NCBI GenBank assembly: GCA_963922585.1
Contig: CAWUIK010000104.1
Span: 1 to 8,357, forward strand
Reading direction: 5' to 3'
Origin: Parvicella sp963922585
GTDB taxonomy: Bacteria; Bacteroidota; Bacteroidia; Flavobacteriales_D; Parvicellaceae
Length of the DNA stretch: 8,357 nt
Both the position numbers and the translations under genes were made by a program. Positions 6,130 to 8,357 of the stretch are shown here, in pieces. The notes beneath the pieces are model-generated. The model saw only the letters and a program-made list of their open reading frames with translations, had not been told where the DNA came from and did no database searches. Each line of letters opens with the position of its first letter. Position 1 is the first letter of the stretch.

Positions 6130-7116
6130 ATGAAAAGAGTACTCATCACAGGAGCAGCAGGTTTTTTAGGCTCACACCTTTGCGACAGATTTATTAAAGA
6201 AGGTTTCTATGTAATTGGAATGGATAATTTGATTACTGGAAGGCTTGAAAACATTGAACACTTATTTGGAAAAGAAAATTTTCACTTTGTAAATCACGAT
6301 GTTTCAAACTTTGTTCATGTTCCTGGTGAATTACATTATGTTCTGCATTTTGCATCTCCAGCAAGTCCTATAGATTACTTAAAAATACCTATTCAAACGC
6401 TTAAAGTTGGTTCTTTAGGCACGCACAATCTTTTGGGTCTTGCCAAAGCTAAAGGAGCAAGAATGATAATCGCCAGCACATCTGAAGTATATGGAGATCC
6501 ATTGGTGCATCCTCAAACTGAAGAATATTGGGGAAATGTAAATCCTGTTGGACCAAGAGGAGTATATGATGAAGCAAAGCGTTTTCAAGAAGCCATAACA
6601 ATGGCGTATCATAGATATCATGGTGTAGAAACAAGAATTGTAAGAATTTTTAACACATACGGACCTCGTATGCGATTAAATGATGGTCGTGTATTACCTG
6701 CATTTATTGGACAAGCTTTAAGAGGTGAGGACCTAACTGTTTTTGGTGATGGTTCACAAACTCGTTCTTTTTGCTACGTAGATGATTTAGTAGAAGGCAT
6801 ATTTAGATTGCTAATGTCTGATTATGCTGAGCCAGTAAATATAGGAAATCCCGATGAAATTACTATAAGTCAGTTTGCAGAAGAAATTATAAAACTAACT
6901 GGAACTACTCAAAAAGTAATTTATAAAGATTTACCTCAAGATGATCCTATGCAAAGACAACCAAATATTGACAAGGCAAAAGCAATCCTTGGTTGGGAAC
7001 CAAAAGTTTCACGAGCTGAAGGGTTAAAAATTACTTACGAATATTTCAAGTCTCTTTCTGAAGAAGAACTTTATAAAAAAGAACATAATAATTTTGATAA
7101 ATACATATTAAAGTAA
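6130..7116 (+). CDS. uxs: UDP-glucuronate decarboxylase (UDP-xylose synthase)
   Basis: This extended-SDR enzyme converts UDP-glucuronate to UDP-xylose through a 4-keto intermediate, with tightly bound NAD+. In its 328 residues I see GAAGFLG (8-14), HFASPASPIDYLKIP (73-87), the active-site STSEVYGDP (116-124) with Ser118 and Glu119, and Y146-K150 in YDEAK. RIFNTYGPRM (172-181) and DDPMQRQPNI (271-280) also fit. HFASPASP and the TSE triad distinguish Uxs from plain UDP-glucuronate epimerases and dTDP-glucose dehydratases. No N-terminal membrane segment is present, so it is cytoplasmic, unlike many eukaryotic forms. Its substrate is the product of the ugd gene just upstream. Its stop overlaps the next start as TAATG, suggesting translational coupling. 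Confidence 0.93.
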   Translation: MKRVLITGAAGFLGSHLCDRFIKEGFYVIGMDNLITGRLENIEHLFGKENFHFVNHDVSNFVHVPGELHYVLHFASPASPIDYLKIPIQTLKVGSLGTHNLLGLAKAKGARMIIASTSEVYGDPLVHPQTEEYWGNVNPVGPRGVYDEAKRFQEAITMAYHRYHGVETRIVRIFNTYGPRMRLNDGRVLPAFIGQALRGEDLTVFGDGSQTRSFCYVDDLVEGIFRLLMSDYAEPVNIGNPDEITISQFAEEIIKLTGTTQKVIYKDLPQDDPMQRQPNIDKAKAILGWEPKVSRAEGLKITYEYFKSLSEEELYKKEHNNFDKYILK

Positions 7117-7691
7117 TGGGTGAATATTTCGCACATAATACTGCCGTTATTGATGACAATTGCAAAATTGGTTCAGGAACAAAAATTTGGCATTTTTCTC
7201 ATGTTATGAGTAATTGCATTTTAGGAGAAAACTGTAATTTAGGTCAAAATGTCGTTGTATCTCCTGATGTTGTTTTAGGTAAAAATGTTAAAGTTCAAAA
7301 CAATGTTTCGATATATACTGGTGTTGTTTGTGAGGATGATGTTTTTCTTGGTCCTTCAATGGTTTTTACCAATGTTATTAATCCAAGAAGTGCAGTGAAT
7401 CGAAGAGGAGAATACGCAACTACATATGTCAGAAAAGGAGCTTCTATAGGAGCTAACGCTACTATTGTTTGTGGTAATGAAATAGGTCAATATGCTTTAA
7501 TTGGAGCAGGCTGTGTTGTCACAAAACCAGTAAAGCCATACGCTCTAGTAGTAGGTAATCCCAGTAAACAAATAGGGTGGGTTAGTGAATATGGACATCG
7601 ATTGAATTTTGATGAAAAAGGTTTTGCTATTTGTGATGAAAGCAAACAAGAATATAAATTAGAAAACGAACAAGTAATTCGAATAAAATAA
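7116..7691 (+). CDS. wbpD: WbpD/WlbB-like UDP-3-amino-sugar N-acetyltransferase
   Basis: This left-handed beta-helix acetyltransferase is predicted to transfer acetyl from acetyl-CoA to the 3-amino group made by the WbpE-like enzyme. The 191 residues begin with hexapeptide repeats (from about residue 8). They include IWHFSHVM (24-31), LGQNVVV, VKVQNNVSIYTGV (58-70), EDDVFLGPSMVFTNVINPRS (73-92) with the loop that leaves the helix, and GASIGANATIVCG (108-120). IGAGCVVTKPVKPYALVVGNPSKQIGW (129-155) closes the coil. This run of motifs is characteristic of WbpD/WlbB and less like general sugar acetyltransferases. The C-terminal 30 residues are acidic and variable. Both ends use one-base TAATG overlaps, with uxs before and the oxidoreductase after, so its level is probably tied to its neighbours. 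Confidence 0.88.
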   Translation: MGEYFAHNTAVIDDNCKIGSGTKIWHFSHVMSNCILGENCNLGQNVVVSPDVVLGKNVKVQNNVSIYTGVVCEDDVFLGPSMVFTNVINPRSAVNRRGEYATTYVRKGASIGANATIVCGNEIGQYALIGAGCVVTKPVKPYALVVGNPSKQIGWVSEYGHRLNFDEKGFAICDESKQEYKLENEQVIRIK

Positions 7692-8357
7692 TGAGTGAAA
7701 AAATCAAATTTGCAGTTGTTGGATGCGGGCATATAGGTAAACGTCACGCAGAGATGGTTATGCGAAATGAAGAAGCAGAGTTAGTTGGACTTTGTGATAT
7801 AAAATCAAAAGAATCTTTAGGAATTGATGGTTTTAACGTTCCTTTTTTTAATTCTATCGATGAACTATTAAACAGTGGTCTTGATATTGATGTAATAAAT
7901 GTTTGTACACCAAATGGTCTGCATTCTCATCAATCATCTTTAGCTCTCGACAAAGGATTTCACGTTGTAGTAGAAAAACCAATGGGATTATCCAAAGCAA
8001 AATGTGAAGATGTAATTTTCAAGGCTTTGAGAAGTAATAAAAGTGTATTTTGTGTAATGCAAAACAGATACTCTCCTCCTTCTGAATGGATCAAAAAGGT
8101 TGTTGAAAATAAAATTTTAGGGGATATCTTAATGGTTCAATTAAACTGTTATTGGAATCGTGATGAAAGATACTACAAAGAAGGTGGTTGGAAAGGAACT
8201 CCAGATTTAGATGGTGGCACATTGTTTACCCAATTTTCTCACTTTATTGACATAATGTATTGGCTTTTTGGAGATATTAAGAATATACAAGGAAAATTTG
8301 CAGACTTTACTCACAAAAAAAATACTGCTTTTGAAGATTCTGGTTTTGTTTCTTTTG
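7691..8357 (+). CDS. wbpB: Gfo/Idh/MocA oxidoreductase, WbpB/WlbA-like (3' end outside window)
   Basis: The frame is open from the ATG at 7691 to the window edge, 222 codons and no stop, so roughly the last third of a usual 310-350-residue protein is missing. It is predicted to oxidise C3 of a UDP-sugar uronate with NAD, providing the keto substrate for the aminotransferase. The N-terminal Rossmann fold has GCGHIGKRHA (11-20); CTPNGLHSHQ (72-81) and VVVEKPMGL (92-100), with the family's Lys96, follow. In the substrate domain, QNRYSPP (124-130), WNRDERYY (155-162) and DGGTLFTQFSHFID (174-187, with His184) resemble WlbA. The start is one base inside the preceding stop (TAATG). Linkage to wbpE- and wbpD-like genes is the strongest argument against another Gfo/Idh/MocA function such as inositol dehydrogenase. 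Confidence 0.87.
   Translation, partial: MSEKIKFAVVGCGHIGKRHAEMVMRNEEAELVGLCDIKSKESLGIDGFNVPFFNSIDELLNSGLDIDVINVCTPNGLHSHQSSLALDKGFHVVVEKPMGLSKAKCEDVIFKALRSNKSVFCVMQNRYSPPSEWIKKVVENKILGDILMVQLNCYWNRDERYYKEGGWKGTPDLDGGTLFTQFSHFIDIMYWLFGDIKNIQGKFADFTHKKNTAFEDSGFVSF

Noticed and set aside
1..8357. CRISPR array, rRNA genes, full insertion sequence or phage genes
   Set aside because: No regularly spaced repeats, rRNA-like stretches, transposase, integrase or phage structural genes were seen. The only repeats are those around the tRNA and the short dyad at 3554-3608.

Overview
The window looks like chromosomal DNA from a member of the Bacteroidota, most likely a flavobacterium-like organism. The DNA is AT-rich, and genes start without recognisable Shine-Dalgarno sequences. 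The tRNA has a TTTG-N21-TAnnTTTG promoter of the Bacteroidota type and no encoded CCA end. The protein versions of QueG, SDR-type threonine dehydrogenase, HflX and the small GIY-YIG family also fit this group. The assignment rests on reading the sequence, not on a database search.

Left part (1-2816): housekeeping genes. The 3' end of queG (queuosine tRNA modification) runs rightward into the window. It meets, tail to tail, a leftward pair: hflX (ribosome-associated GTPase), then an SDR-family L-threonine 3-dehydrogenase 51 bases further on. The stop codons of queG and the dehydrogenase interlock in one TTAA.

Middle part (2817-3671): an elongator-type tRNA with anticodon CAU, with its own promoter and a strong terminator. 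Next comes a small GIY-YIG nuclease gene. Five bases after that gene's stop lies a partial copy of the 3' half of the same tRNA, followed by a second, similarly built terminator. The 24 bases of T arm and acceptor 3' strand are identical in both copies. In the downstream copy the variable-arm region has become a perfect 15-base palindrome. The arrangement reads as a very small tRNA-targeted element (about 420 bases) carrying one GIY-YIG nuclease and bounded by tRNA-derived direct repeats. It is the most unusual object in the window.

Right part (3672-8357, continuing past the edge): a tightly packed rightward operon for nucleotide-sugar synthesis. The order is a WbpE-like PLP aminotransferase, UDP-glucose 6-dehydrogenase (Ugd), UDP-glucuronate decarboxylase (UDP-xylose synthase), a WbpD-like N-acetyltransferase, and the start of a WbpB/WlbA-like oxidoreductase. 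Gaps are 4 and 9 bases, then two one-base TAATG overlaps. Ugd plus Uxs would make UDP-glucuronate and UDP-xylose. The WbpB/E/D set would oxidise, aminate and acetylate C3 of a UDP-sugar uronate, as in di-N-acetylated uronic acids of O-antigens and capsules. The usual WbpA (UDP-GlcNAc 6-dehydrogenase) is not in view. The operon is probably the leading edge of a surface-polysaccharide locus.
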